DNA of 64,000 nt, taken from positions 1 to 64,000 of the forward strand of contig CAIQBW010000008.1 in assembly GCA_903870165.1 (NCBI GenBank), in the 5' to 3' direction. Position 1 is the stretch's first letter; the number at the start of each line of letters is the position of its first letter. A program made the position numbers and the translations under genes. Below, in pieces: positions 40,602 to 50,425 of the stretch. Below the pieces are notes generated by a model. The model did no database searches. It worked only from the letters and a program-made list of their open reading frames with translations, and was not told where the DNA came from. The DNA comes from an uncultured Methylophilaceae bacterium (GTDB taxonomy: Bacteria > Pseudomonadota > Gammaproteobacteria > Burkholderiales > Methylophilaceae).

Positions 40602-41426
40602 ATGCAATTTCTCTGCGGTAGGTTTGAGCTAAATCTTTCCACGCCACGTGTCATGGGTATTGTGAACGTCACCCCTGACTCTTTCTCTGATGGCGGAAAA
40701 TTCAATACAACAGATAAAGCTGTTGCACACGCGATGGAGTTAGTAGCACAGGGGGCTGATATTTTAGATATTGGCGGAGAGTCTACTCGTCCCGGTGCTA
40801 CGCCAGTTCCTCTCGATGAAGAGCTTAATCGTGTTGTCCCTGTAATTAAGGCGTTAGCACAAGCGGGCGTTCCACTTTCCATTGATACTTATAAACCTGA
40901 AGTGATGCGCGCGGCGATTGAGGCGGGTGCTGATATTGTGAATGATGTTTGCGCTTTGCAAGAACCAAATGCGCTTGAGATCGTTGCGGCAAGCAAAGTG
41001 GGGGTATGTTTAATGCATATGCAAGGTCGTCCACAAACAATGCAGGTCGACCCGCAATATCAAGATGTGGTTGCTGAAGTCACTAGCTTTTTAGCGGCAA
41101 GATTAAAAGCCGCTGAAGCAATGGGTATTTCACGTGATCGAGTCTTGTTAGACCCTGGTTTTGGTTTTGGTAAACGAACTGCGCATAATCTGACTTTGCT
41201 TAATCACTTATCAAGTCTACAATCGTTAGGCTTGCCTTTGTTAATAGGGCTTTCACGTAAATCTTTGTTGGGTCAGGTGCTTGGCTCTGCTGCGGATGAA
41301 CGCATCCATGCCAGCATTGCTGCCTCAGTAGTCTCGGTGATGAGAGGGGCGAATATTGTGCGTGTGCACGATGTGAAGCCAACAGTGGATGCTTTAAAGA
41401 TTGTTACTGCGGTGATGCAAAATTAA
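40602..41426 (+). CDS. folP: Dihydropteroate synthase
   Basis: RVMGIVNVTPDSFSDGGKF; DIGGESTRPGA; LLDPGFGFGK. Confidence 0.97.
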   Translation: MQFLCGRFELNLSTPRVMGIVNVTPDSFSDGGKFNTTDKAVAHAMELVAQGADILDIGGESTRPGATPVPLDEELNRVVPVIKALAQAGVPLSIDTYKPEVMRAAIEAGADIVNDVCALQEPNALEIVAASKVGVCLMHMQGRPQTMQVDPQYQDVVAEVTSFLAARLKAAEAMGISRDRVLLDPGFGFGKRTAHNLTLLNHLSSLQSLGLPLLIGLSRKSLLGQVLGSAADERIHASIAASVVSVMRGANIVRVHDVKPTVDALKIVTAVMQN

Positions 41427-41465
41427 AAATACGCCTTAAAGATAGGTCTTTAGAAGATAAGCATA

Positions 41466-42824
41466 ATGGGTAAAAAATATTTCGGTACAGATGGTATTCG
41501 TGGTCGTGTTGGCACTAGCCCAATCACCCCAGAGTTCGTGATGCGTTTAGGGTATGCCGCTGGTCGTGTGCTAGCGAATGCTGACCTGCATTTAGCTAAA
41601 GATGTGCATCCAACGGTTTTGATAGGTAAAGACACTCGTATTTCGGGCTATATGCTTGAGTCAGCGTTGCAAGCTGGCCTATGTGCGGCTGGTGTGAATG
41701 TCCGGCTCACAGGCCCAATGCCGACCCCTGCCGTGGCGTATTTAACCCGTGCTTTGAGGGCGCAAGCGGGGATAGTGATTTCGGCTTCGCACAATTCTTT
41801 TGAAGATAACGGCATTAAGTTTTTCTCAAGCCTAGGCACCAAGTTGCCTGATGATATTGAGCATCAAATAGAGGCAGAGCTTGATAAGCCAATGGAAGTC
41901 ATGCCATCTGCCGCTTTAGGTCGCGTTAAGCGGATTGATGATGCGGCAGGTCGCTATGTTGAGTTTTGCAAAAGCACATTTCCTAATGACCTAGATTTGC
42001 GTGGCTTAAAGATAGTCCTTGATTGCGCCAATGGCGCTACTTACCATGTTGCGCCGCCAGTTTTTCACGAGCTTGGTGCAGAAGTGATTGCAATCGCTAA
42101 TCAGCCGAATGGTTTAAATATTAATGCCGACTCTGGCACGACACACCCCCAAGCATTATGCAAAGCGGTGGTTGAGCATCAAGCGGATTTGGGCATTGCT
42201 TTTGATGGCGATGGCGACCGCGTGATGATGGTGGATTCTGCAGGCAATCTACTCGATGGCGACCAACTGCTTTATATCATTGCCCAGCACAGACATCAGG
42301 AGGGCATTCTTGGTGGTGGCGTTGTCGGTACACTCATGACCAATCTTGCATTGGAGCACCATTTCCAAAAGACGAAGATTGCGTTCAGCCGCGCAAAAGT
42401 GGGCGATAGACATGTCCGTGAAATGCTGGTGAAAAATGATTGGCAATTGGGCGGTGAGAACTCGGGCCACATTCTTTGCCTAGATAAACATACCAGTGGT
42501 GACGGCATTATTGCTGCACTACAAGTATTAGCTGCGCTTAACGCTCAGAACAAAACGCTGCTTGAAGTTGGCAAGTCACTCACTTTATATCCTCAGGTGC
42601 TGATTAATCTGCCTGTAAAACGGCGTATTGATATGGACAACAATCCTGCTGTGCAAGTCGTTGTCAAAAAAGCTGAGCAAGCGCTAAACGGCAATGGTCG
42701 CATCTTATTAAGAGCTTCAGGCACGGAGTTGAAATTTCGCGTGATGGTGGAAGGTGTAGATAGTGATTTAGTTCATCAATTAGCAAAAGAGATTGCTGAA
42801 GTCGTTGCTGAAGAAGCTCAATAG
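41466..42824 (+). CDS. glmM: Phosphoglucosamine mutase
   Basis: [41 protein letters not shown]. Confidence 0.97.
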   Translation: MGKKYFGTDGIRGRVGTSPITPEFVMRLGYAAGRVLANADLHLAKDVHPTVLIGKDTRISGYMLESALQAGLCAAGVNVRLTGPMPTPAVAYLTRALRAQAGIVISASHNSFEDNGIKFFSSLGTKLPDDIEHQIEAELDKPMEVMPSAALGRVKRIDDAAGRYVEFCKSTFPNDLDLRGLKIVLDCANGATYHVAPPVFHELGAEVIAIANQPNGLNINADSGTTHPQALCKAVVEHQADLGIAFDGDGDRVMMVDSAGNLLDGDQLLYIIAQHRHQEGILGGGVVGTLMTNLALEHHFQKTKIAFSRAKVGDRHVREMLVKNDWQLGGENSGHILCLDKHTSGDGIIAALQVLAALNAQNKTLLEVGKSLTLYPQVLINLPVKRRIDMDNNPAVQVVVKKAEQALNGNGRILLRASGTELKFRVMVEGVDSDLVHQLAKEIAEVVAEEAQ

Positions 42825-42848
42825 TTTTATATCGATATTAAAAATAAA

Positions 42849-42874
42849 AAAACCCGCTACTGCGGGTTTTTTTA
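42849..42874. terminator. Bidirectional rho-independent terminator between glmM and glnS
   Basis: aaAACCCGC-tact-GCGGGTTtttttt. Confidence 0.88.
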
Positions 42875-42888
42875 TTGGCTAGTAGAAC

Positions 42889-44655
42889 TTACTTCTGCCA
42901 AGTGTCTTTGAGCGTTACCGTTCTATTAAATACTGGCTTGCCAGCTACGCTGTCTTTTCTATCTGCCACAAAATAACCATGGCGTTCAAATTGAAAGCTT
43001 TCTGCAGGTTTTGCATCCTTTAAGCTTGATTCTAATTGTGCAGTAATTGTGGTGGATGAATTTGGATTAATGTCATCCAAATAGTCACGATCGCCACTGC
43101 CCGGGTGTGCTTCTTTGAACAATCGGTCGTACATGCGAATTTCAGCCTCGTAGGCGTGATGAGCAGACACCCAATGGATGTTGCCCTTAACCTTAACACT
43201 ATCGGAGCCTGGGGTCCCTGATTTTGTGTCTGGGAGGTATTCGCAGTGCACGGTGGTGACGTTGCCGTTCGCGTCTTTCTCAAAACCCGTGCATTTCACC
43301 ACATAACCATAGCGTAAACGCACTAACCCATCTGGCACTAAACGGAAAAAGCCTTTGCTTGGTTCTTCCATAAAGTCTTCGCGTTCAATCCATAGTGCTT
43401 TGGTGAGTTGTATTGTGCGTTTCCCTAGCTCTGGTTTGAGTGGGTGGTTAGGCGCAAAGCAATCTTCTGATTGGCCGTCTGGATAGTTATCAATCACCAA
43501 TTTAATTGGGTCAAGTACCGCGATGCGGCGTTCTGCAGAAAGGTTGAGCGTTTCGCGCATACAGTCTTCAAGGATGGTGTATTCAATCCAAGAGTCTGAC
43601 TTTGAAACGCCAATCCGGTCAGTAAATAAACGGAAGCCTTCTGGCGTATAGCCGCGACGACGTGCGCCAGCTAATGTTGGTAAGCGAGGGTCATCCCAAC
43701 CAGTGACATGATTGTTTTCAACTAAATCAATTAATTTACGTTTTGAAAGTACGACGTAAGTGAGATTTAAGCGAGCAAATTCATATTGTTTTGGAAGCGG
43801 ATGCGTAAGCATGCCAGCTTCAGCTAAGCGTTCTAATACCCAATCGTAGAACGGTCGCTGGTCTTCAAATTCCAGTGTGCAAATTGAGTGAGTAATGCCT
43901 TCAAACGCATCTTCAAGGGGATGTGCAAATGTGTACATGGGATAGATGCACCACTTGTCACCAGTGTTGTGGTGGTGCGCGCGTTTAATGCGGTAAATCG
44001 CTGGGTCACGCAGATTGATGTTAGGCGAAGCCATGTCGATTTTGGCACGCAGTACCATGCTGCCATCGGCATGTTTGCCATCGCGCATTTCGCGGAACTT
44101 GCTTAGATTGTCTTCAATTGAGCGGTCACGCCAAGGGGAATTTTTACCGGCTTCAGTCAACGTGCCACGATTAATGCGCATTTCATCCGCGGATTGTTCA
44201 TCCACATAAGCTTTGCCAGCGCTGATTAAGGCTTCAGCTGCTTGGTACATCATTTCAAAATAGTTACTCGCATAATACAAATGCGATTGTCCAAAAGCAT
44301 TCCAGTCGAAGCCCAGCCATTGCACCATCTCGGTGATGCTATCAACGTACTCTTGCTCTTCTTTTTCAGGATTGGTGTCATCAAAGCGCATGTGGCAAAC
44401 GCCTTCGTAATCGATAGCCAAGCCGAAGTTCAAGCAAATGCTTTTTGCATGGCCAATATGCAAATAGCCGTTTGGTTCTGGCGGGAAGCGTGTACGAATT
44501 TTTGCTGGATCAGGTTGACCGGCGGCATGATGTGCAGCGTCGCCCGGTGTGCCTGCCCAGCGGCGGCTTGCGTTGGTGCCGTTTGCTAAATCACGGTCAA
44601 TAATGCCGCGAATAAAATTAGATGCGGGCGCGATCGGTGTTTTTTCTGATGACAT
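42889..44655 (-). CDS. glnS: Glutaminyl-tRNA synthetase (ORF opens at 44694; likely start MSSEKTP)
   Basis: TRFPPEPNGYLHIGHAKSICLNFGLA; VLSKRKL (KMSKS-like). Confidence 0.97.
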   Translation of the reverse strand: MSSEKTPIAPASNFIRGIIDRDLANGTNASRRWAGTPGDAAHHAAGQPDPAKIRTRFPPEPNGYLHIGHAKSICLNFGLAIDYEGVCHMRFDDTNPEKEEQEYVDSITEMVQWLGFDWNAFGQSHLYYASNYFEMMYQAAEALISAGKAYVDEQSADEMRINRGTLTEAGKNSPWRDRSIEDNLSKFREMRDGKHADGSMVLRAKIDMASPNINLRDPAIYRIKRAHHHNTGDKWCIYPMYTFAHPLEDAFEGITHSICTLEFEDQRPFYDWVLERLAEAGMLTHPLPKQYEFARLNLTYVVLSKRKLIDLVENNHVTGWDDPRLPTLAGARRRGYTPEGFRLFTDRIGVSKSDSWIEYTILEDCMRETLNLSAERRIAVLDPIKLVIDNYPDGQSEDCFAPNHPLKPELGKRTIQLTKALWIEREDFMEEPSKGFFRLVPDGLVRLRYGYVVKCTGFEKDANGNVTTVHCEYLPDTKSGTPGSDSVKVKGNIHWVSAHHAYEAEIRMYDRLFKEAHPGSGDRDYLDDINPNSSTTITAQLESSLKDAKPAESFQFERHGYFVADRKDSVAGKPVFNRTVTLKDTWQK

Positions 44656-44770
44656 AGTAAATATATTAAATAGATTAAATAGATTAACCATCATTTTACA
44701 CCGTGAGACGCTTTACGTGGCGTGTTCCTTCATGATGTCGGTGATAAGCCATGCTAAACTCTCGTTCAAT

Positions 44771-45790
44771 ATGATTAACGCACTGACATTCCCAATTTTG
44801 CGCTTACTTGCTGATGGCCGATTTCACTCAGGTGAGGACATCGCTCAGCATTTTAAGGTGACGCGCACCACTGTCTGGAGCGCAGTTCAAGAAGCCCAGT
44901 CATTGGGTGTTGAGGTGTTTTCGGTGCGTGGTCGAGGATATAAACTGCCCGAACCAATTGTCATGCTCAATCAAGAAGAAATTCTGAATGCCATCGGTCA
45001 AGAACGTGCTTGGTTTAAGTTGGAAGTGCACGATACGCTTGAATCGACCAATACCTATTTAATGAAGAAAGCCAACCAAAGCCAAGTACAAATGCTGGGT
45101 GGGCAAGTTGCAGCACACGCGACTTGTGTGGTGACGGAATTACAAACAGCTGGAAAAGGCCGCAGAGGCCGTGCATGGCAGGCTGGGTTAGGTGCCAGTT
45201 TAACTTTCTCGCTATTGTGGCGTTTCCAAATGGGCGCATCAGCGCTTTCTGGGTTGAGTTTGGCGGTGGGTGTGGCTTTGATTCGCGCATTTCGAACATT
45301 GGGTATTTCAAATGCAAAACTCAAGTGGCCAAATGATGTGCTGATCGAAACGCCGGCGGGAAAACAAAAATTAGCGGGTATCTTAATTGAGCTACAGGGC
45401 GATATGGATGGCCCAAGCGCGGCAGTGATTGGGGTGGGCATTAATCTTCGCTTGCCTGAAAACGTCGCACGTAATATCGACCAGCCATTTACAGATGTTT
45501 ATAACATTAAGCCTGAGGCGGCGAACCCTAACCTCTTGCTTGGCACTGTGCTTAAACATATGGCTGAAGTCTTGAGCGCTTTTGAGCAAAATGGCTTTGA
45601 AGCCCTGCGCGAGGAGTGGATGCAATACCATGCTTATCATCATCAGTCTGTGGGCATGTTGATGCCTGATGGCCGTGAAGTCTTAGGTGAGGTGATTGGC
45701 GTTGCGAGTGATGGTATTTTGCTGGTGAATACACCACAAGGTGAGCAGCGTTTTTCAGCAGGTGAAATTAGTTTAAGAGGTGTCTCGTAA
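44771..45790 (+). CDS. birA: Biotin operon repressor / biotin-[acetyl-CoA-carboxylase] ligase (start chosen at MINALTFP; ORF opens at 44549)
   Basis: N-terminal HTH; TELQTAGKGRRGRAWQAGLGASLTFSLLW; KLKWPNDVLI; KLAGILIE. Confidence 0.95.
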   Translation: MINALTFPILRLLADGRFHSGEDIAQHFKVTRTTVWSAVQEAQSLGVEVFSVRGRGYKLPEPIVMLNQEEILNAIGQERAWFKLEVHDTLESTNTYLMKKANQSQVQMLGGQVAAHATCVVTELQTAGKGRRGRAWQAGLGASLTFSLLWRFQMGASALSGLSLAVGVALIRAFRTLGISNAKLKWPNDVLIETPAGKQKLAGILIELQGDMDGPSAAVIGVGINLRLPENVARNIDQPFTDVYNIKPEAANPNLLLGTVLKHMAEVLSAFEQNGFEALREEWMQYHAYHHQSVGMLMPDGREVLGEVIGVASDGILLVNTPQGEQRFSAGEISLRGVS

Positions 45791-46530
45791 TGTTAGCAAT
45801 AGACTCTGGCAATACACGCACCAAGTGGGCGGTATTTACCGATGATGGCCGTATTCAAGATGCTGGTGTTTGCTTAAACGCCGAGCTTGCAGGGTTTGTA
45901 ATGCCTGCAAGCTGGAAATCTTGCAAACGTGCCATTGTTGCTAATGTGGCAGGTGAGGACGTTGCTGTAAGCATTACGGCATTATTAAAAAAAGCAGAGA
46001 TTGCTTTTGTGTGGGCGAAAGCTCAGGCTGAAATGCTAGGCTTGCTGAACAAATACGAAAAGCCAGAAAGCTTAGGCGTTGACCGCTGGGCTGCCTTAGT
46101 TGCATCATTTAAACGGTATCTCAATCAGCCAGCTTGCTTGGTGGTGAATGCGGGAACAGCCCTTACTATTGATGCCATCTATCAGAACGCTTTTATTGGG
46201 GGCCTGATCGTGCCAGGTTTTAGCATGATGCAGAATGCTTTATTGCAAAATACAGCAACGGTTAATCCACAAAACGGTCAAGCTAAAACCTTTCCGCTCA
46301 GCACTGCTGATGCGAGTTATAGCGGCGTTTTAACAGCGATTGTAGGCGCAATTGTGATGCAGGCAGATAAACTGGAATCGCATTGCCAAGATGTACCAAC
46401 GGTTGTGATGACGGGTGGCGATGCGGTTATGCTCATGCCTATTTTGACGCAAGTATTTGGCGCAAAGCCTGTGCTGGCTGAACATTTAGTGTTAGAAGGT
46501 TTGTATTTGATGGGGAGTACAAAAGCATGA
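45790..46530 (+). CDS. coaX: Type III pantothenate kinase
   Basis: MLAIDSGNTRTKWAVF; LGVDRWAALVA; NAGTALTIDAI. Confidence 0.95.
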   Translation: MLAIDSGNTRTKWAVFTDDGRIQDAGVCLNAELAGFVMPASWKSCKRAIVANVAGEDVAVSITALLKKAEIAFVWAKAQAEMLGLLNKYEKPESLGVDRWAALVASFKRYLNQPACLVVNAGTALTIDAIYQNAFIGGLIVPGFSMMQNALLQNTATVNPQNGQAKTFPLSTADASYSGVLTAIVGAIVMQADKLESHCQDVPTVVMTGGDAVMLMPILTQVFGAKPVLAEHLVLEGLYLMGSTKA

Positions 46531-46715
46531 GACGTCATGTGATTCTTTTGGTTTTGTTAAACATCATTATTTTTGCCTACTTTGAATGGCCAGATGCCGC
46601 TTCAAATAATGCACGTCAAGCTTTGCCAGAATTAAATCCTAACAAAATTCAGTTGCTGAGCGACACGCAGCTTAAAGCTTTGCCAGCAGTTAAAGTCACC
46701 TCAGCTAGTGAGTAA
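46527..46715 (+). CDS. Small hypothetical single-TM protein (62 aa)
   Basis: ATG overlaps the coaX stop; hydrophobic N-terminus; resembles the N-terminal part of SPOR-domain proteins often found after coaX. Confidence 0.55.
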   Translation: MRRHVILLVLLNIIIFAYFEWPDAASNNARQALPELNPNKIQLLSDTQLKALPAVKVTSASE

Positions 46716-46720
46716 ATGAT

Positions 46721-47200
46721 ATGAGCATTTCTATTGAAACACGTCCTCCATTCCCCCCGTTTACTCGCGAAACTGCAATCCAAAAAGTACGGATGGCTGA
46801 GGATGGTTGGAATAACCGCAGCCCAGAAAAAGTGGCTTTGGCTTATACCGTGGATACTATGTGGAGGAACCGAAATGAATTCCCCCGAGGCCGCGTCGAG
46901 ATAGTTGAGTTCTTAAAGCGTAAATGGGCTAAAGAGCATGAATATCGATTGATTAAGGAACTGTGGGCGTTTGAAGGTAACCGGATTGCGGTACGCTTTG
47001 CCTATGAGTGGCATGATGATGCAGGCCAGTGGTGGCGCTCATATGGCAACGAGAATTGGGAGTTTGATGAGAACGGCCTGATGCAAAAACGCTATGCGAG
47101 CATTAATGATTTAGCGATTGAAGAATCAGACCGTTTATTTCATTGGCCGCAGGGAAGGCGGCCCGATGATCACAAAGGGCTCTCAGAATTAGGATTGTGA
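46721..47200 (+). CDS. Nuclear transport factor 2 family protein (DUF1348)
   Basis: [62 protein letters not shown]. Confidence 0.88.
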   Translation: MSISIETRPPFPPFTRETAIQKVRMAEDGWNNRSPEKVALAYTVDTMWRNRNEFPRGRVEIVEFLKRKWAKEHEYRLIKELWAFEGNRIAVRFAYEWHDDAGQWWRSYGNENWEFDENGLMQKRYASINDLAIEESDRLFHWPQGRRPDDHKGLSELGL

Positions 47201-47205
47201 GCAAT

Positions 47206-47232
47206 AAAAAGGAGGCTTTAGGCCTCCTTTTT
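47206..47232. terminator. Bidirectional rho-independent terminator
   Basis: AAAAAGGAGGC-tttag-GCCTCCTTTTT. Confidence 0.9.
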
Positions 47233-47243
47233 AATTAACGCGA

Positions 47244-49034
47244 TTACCTTTTCTTAATATATAAATCAGTAATCGTGCCTTCTTTCATTTCAGCCGCAAA
47301 ACACACAGTCTCTGAAAGCGTTGGGTGAGCATGAATCGTTAAGCCTAAGTCATGGGCATCTGCACCCATTTCAATCGCCAACACAGCTTCCGCAAGCAAT
47401 TCTCCAGCATTTACGCCAACAATGCCGGCACCAATCACGCGGTGTGTGTCTTTATCGAAAATCAGCTTCGTTGAGCCCTCGGTGCGTGCAATGGAAAGCG
47501 CACGTCCACTAGCCGCCCAAGGGAAGCTGGCTTTTTCAATCGCAATCCCTTTGGCTTTCGCTTCAGTCTCTGTCATGCCAGCCCAAGCTACTTCCGGGTC
47601 GGTATAAGCGACCGATGGTATGACTAAAGCTTGGAATTCAACCTTATGACCGGCAATCACTTCAGCCGCTACTTTGCCTTCGTGTGTCGCTTTGTGCGCT
47701 AGCATCGGCTGGCCGACAATATCGCCAATCGCGAAAATGTGCGGCACGTTAGTGCGCATTTGTTTGTCGACATTGATAAAGCCACGCTCATCAACCGCCA
47801 CGCCTGCATTCTCAGCGCCAATATTGAGGCCGTTAGGACGACGACCAATTGATACTAGTACGCGGTCATAAATTTCCACGCCTTTAGGTGCTTCGGTGTT
47901 GCCGTTGACGCCTTCAAAGCTCACATAGATGCCGTCTTTTTTAGCTTCGATATTCGCTACTTTGGTATTGAGCATAATCGCTTCAAAACGCTTTTCCATC
48001 CGCTTTTGTAATGGACGCACTAAGTCGCGGTCGCAACCTTGAATAAGGCCATCAGTAAATTCTACTACGCTAACCTTTGAGCCAAGCGCATCGTAAACAG
48101 TCCCCATTTCAAGGCCGATGATGCCGCCGCCAATGACGAGCATGCGTTTTGGCACATCAGCCAAGGCTAATGCCCCGGTTGAGTCCATGATGCGTTCATC
48201 ATCTGGTGCGCCAGGAAATTTGGTGGCTTGTGAGCCCGCTGCAATAATCGCATTTTCAAAGCCAACTTTTGTGACTTTGCCATCCGCGCCTGTGACAGCG
48301 ATTTGGTGCGGGCTGGTGAATTTACCTAAGCCTTGTACCACAGTTACTTCACGTTTTTTCGCCATCGCTGCTAAACCACCTGTGAGCTTGCCTACAACGT
48401 CGTTGGCTTTCCATGTGCGGAGTTGTTCAAGGTCGACATTGGCCTTACCAAAAGATACGCCGTGATGTGCTGTTTCTTCTGCTTCCGTAATCACTTTGGC
48501 CGTGTGCAAAAGTGCTTTAGATGGAATACATCCAACGTTTAAGCAAACGCCGCCTAGTGTTGAATAGCGCTCGATTAAGACGACTTTTTTGCCTAAGTCA
48601 GCGGCGCGGAAAGCAGCGGTGTAGCCGCCAGGGCCGGAGCCAAGCACAACGACTTCACAAGTGATGTCATTGTCGCCTTGAGGTGCTGCGGGTGTTGGCG
48701 CCCTTACTGATGGGCTTGCTGGCGCACTTTTTGGTGGTGCAGCAGGTTCAGCTTTTGGGGTCTCTGTATTAGCTGTTGTGGCTTTCGCGCCAGCCTCTGC
48801 TTCTAGCACCAGGATGAGTGTGCCTTTAGCGACTTTGTCGCCTACTTTAATTTTAATTTCTTTGACCACGCCAGCATCTGAAGATGGAATATCCATCGAT
48901 GCTTTGTCTGACTCAAGCGTGATTAAAGAATCTTCTTTTGCAATGGTGTCGCCTACTTTAACCAATACCTCGATAACGTCAACGCTATCGAAGTTGCCAA
49001 TATCAGGGACGATGACTTCTACTAAATTGCTCAT
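47244..49034 (-). CDS. lpdA: Dihydrolipoyl dehydrogenase with N-terminal lipoyl domain
   Basis: Lipoyl [11 protein letters not shown]; redox site [17 protein letters not shown]. Confidence 0.97.
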   Translation of the reverse strand: MSNLVEVIVPDIGNFDSVDVIEVLVKVGDTIAKEDSLITLESDKASMDIPSSDAGVVKEIKIKVGDKVAKGTLILVLEAEAGAKATTANTETPKAEPAAPPKSAPASPSVRAPTPAAPQGDNDITCEVVVLGSGPGGYTAAFRAADLGKKVVLIERYSTLGGVCLNVGCIPSKALLHTAKVITEAEETAHHGVSFGKANVDLEQLRTWKANDVVGKLTGGLAAMAKKREVTVVQGLGKFTSPHQIAVTGADGKVTKVGFENAIIAAGSQATKFPGAPDDERIMDSTGALALADVPKRMLVIGGGIIGLEMGTVYDALGSKVSVVEFTDGLIQGCDRDLVRPLQKRMEKRFEAIMLNTKVANIEAKKDGIYVSFEGVNGNTEAPKGVEIYDRVLVSIGRRPNGLNIGAENAGVAVDERGFINVDKQMRTNVPHIFAIGDIVGQPMLAHKATHEGKVAAEVIAGHKVEFQALVIPSVAYTDPEVAWAGMTETEAKAKGIAIEKASFPWAASGRALSIARTEGSTKLIFDKDTHRVIGAGIVGVNAGELLAEAVLAIEMGADAHDLGLTIHAHPTLSETVCFAAEMKEGTITDLYIKKR

Positions 49035-49043
49035 GCCAACCCC

Positions 49044-50378
49044 TTAAAGTAACAAGCGACGAACGTCGGACAACATCATGCGCAAGTGGCTAGTGAAACG
49101 CGCGCCATCTGCACCGTCAATCACGCGGTGGTCGTATGAAAGAGACATTGGCAAGATGAGGCGTGGCTCAAAGCCAACTGTTTCTTTGTTGTAAACAGGT
49201 TGGAATGTTGAGCGTGAAACGCCCAAAATCGCCACTTCAGGGCAATTGATAATTGGCGTAAACATGGTGCCGCCAATTCCGCCCAAGCTAGAAATAGTGA
49301 AGCAACCGCCTTGCATTTCTTCAATCTTCAACTTACGTTCACGGGCTTTACCAGACAAGTCTGCCAAGTCACGCGCAATATCGAGCACATCTTTTTTATC
49401 GACATCCCGCACCACAGGGACTACCAAGCCGTCTGGCGTGTCGCAAGCAAAGCCAACGTTGAAGTATTGCTTCATAATCAAGCTTTCGCCATCTGCTGAA
49501 AGCGATGCGTTAAAGTTCGGGTAAGTCCTAAGCGCATTCACAACAGCTTTCATCAAGAAAGCGAGTAGCGTTAATTTAGCGCCACGTTTTTCAGCGTCAG
49601 CTAACATCGACTTACGGAATTCTTCCAAGTCGGTAATGTCAGCTTCGTCGAATTGCGTCACATGAGGCGCAGTCACCCAGTTGCGGTGCAAGTTTGCGCC
49701 AGATAATTTCTTGATGCGTGAAAGTGGTTTGTTTTCAATTTCGCCAAACTGACTAAAATCAATCACTGGCATTGCCAATGTGGTTAAACCAGACCCCATA
49801 TTTTCAGAGCGCGGTTTTGCAAGTTCGCCTTTGACAAAGGCTTGCACGTCCTCTTGGCTAATGCGGTTTTTAGGGCCGGTGCCACGCACCAAGCTTAAGT
49901 TCACACCGAGTTCACGTGCGAATTTACGTACCGATGGACTCGCGTGTGCCAATTTACCATCTGCAGCCACTGCGCTTGCACCAATTGGATTAGGCGTGGC
50001 TTGTGGTTGAATGACTTTAGGCACTTCAGGCACAGGGCGTGATGGCTCTGGAATGGCGACTGGTTTTTCGTCAACCGTTACAGTAGCAACCACAGGCGTT
50101 GTGCTTGGCTGTGCGGCTGGCTTTTCTGCAGGCGCATCCTCGGATGCGTTTAGCGTTAAAATTAAACCGCCTTGCGCTGCTTTGTCGCCCACTTTCATGC
50201 TGATACTTTTGACTACGCCACCGAATGGCGCAGGGATGTCCATTGACGCTTTGTCAGATTCTAAAGTGATGAGTGAGTCATCTTTTGCAACAGTGTCGCC
50301 TTCTTTTACAAGGAATTCGATGACGTCAACGCTATCAAAGTTACCAATATCCGGGACAAGAACTTCTTTAATTGCCAT
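49044..50378 (-). CDS. aceF: Pyruvate dehydrogenase E2, dihydrolipoamide acetyltransferase
   Basis: Lipoyl domain, E3-binding domain (ASPSVRKFARELGVNLSLVRGTGPKNRISQEDV), catalytic SYDHRVIDGADGARF. Confidence 0.97.
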   Translation of the reverse strand: MAIKEVLVPDIGNFDSVDVIEFLVKEGDTVAKDDSLITLESDKASMDIPAPFGGVVKSISMKVGDKAAQGGLILTLNASEDAPAEKPAAQPSTTPVVATVTVDEKPVAIPEPSRPVPEVPKVIQPQATPNPIGASAVAADGKLAHASPSVRKFARELGVNLSLVRGTGPKNRISQEDVQAFVKGELAKPRSENMGSGLTTLAMPVIDFSQFGEIENKPLSRIKKLSGANLHRNWVTAPHVTQFDEADITDLEEFRKSMLADAEKRGAKLTLLAFLMKAVVNALRTYPNFNASLSADGESLIMKQYFNVGFACDTPDGLVVPVVRDVDKKDVLDIARDLADLSGKARERKLKIEEMQGGCFTISSLGGIGGTMFTPIINCPEVAILGVSRSTFQPVYNKETVGFEPRLILPMSLSYDHRVIDGADGARFTSHLRMMLSDVRRLLL

Positions 50379-50425
50379 GCTGTTATTCCTTAAGAGAGTC
50401 TTCTCTGTGTAAGCTAAATTGCTGC

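Noticed and set aside
44549-44770. N-terminal extension of the birA ORF overlapping glnS
   Set aside because: Overlaps the glnS 5' end antisense; a canonical BirA start is available at 44771.
45055-45441. 128-aa minus-strand ORF within birA
   Set aside because: Antisense shadow of the conserved ligase domain.
47244-50378. Near-identical segments in lpdA and aceF N-termini ([12 protein letters not shown]...[10 protein letters not shown])
   Set aside because: Explained by homologous lipoyl domains in E2 and E3 of the PDH operon, a common arrangement; not a mobile repeat.
50011-50412. 133-aa plus-strand ORF opposite the aceF start
   Set aside because: Gly/Thr/Ser-rich reverse reading of the lipoyl domain and Ala/Pro linker; the same shadow appears opposite lpdA (48778-49047) because both genes encode lipoyl domains.
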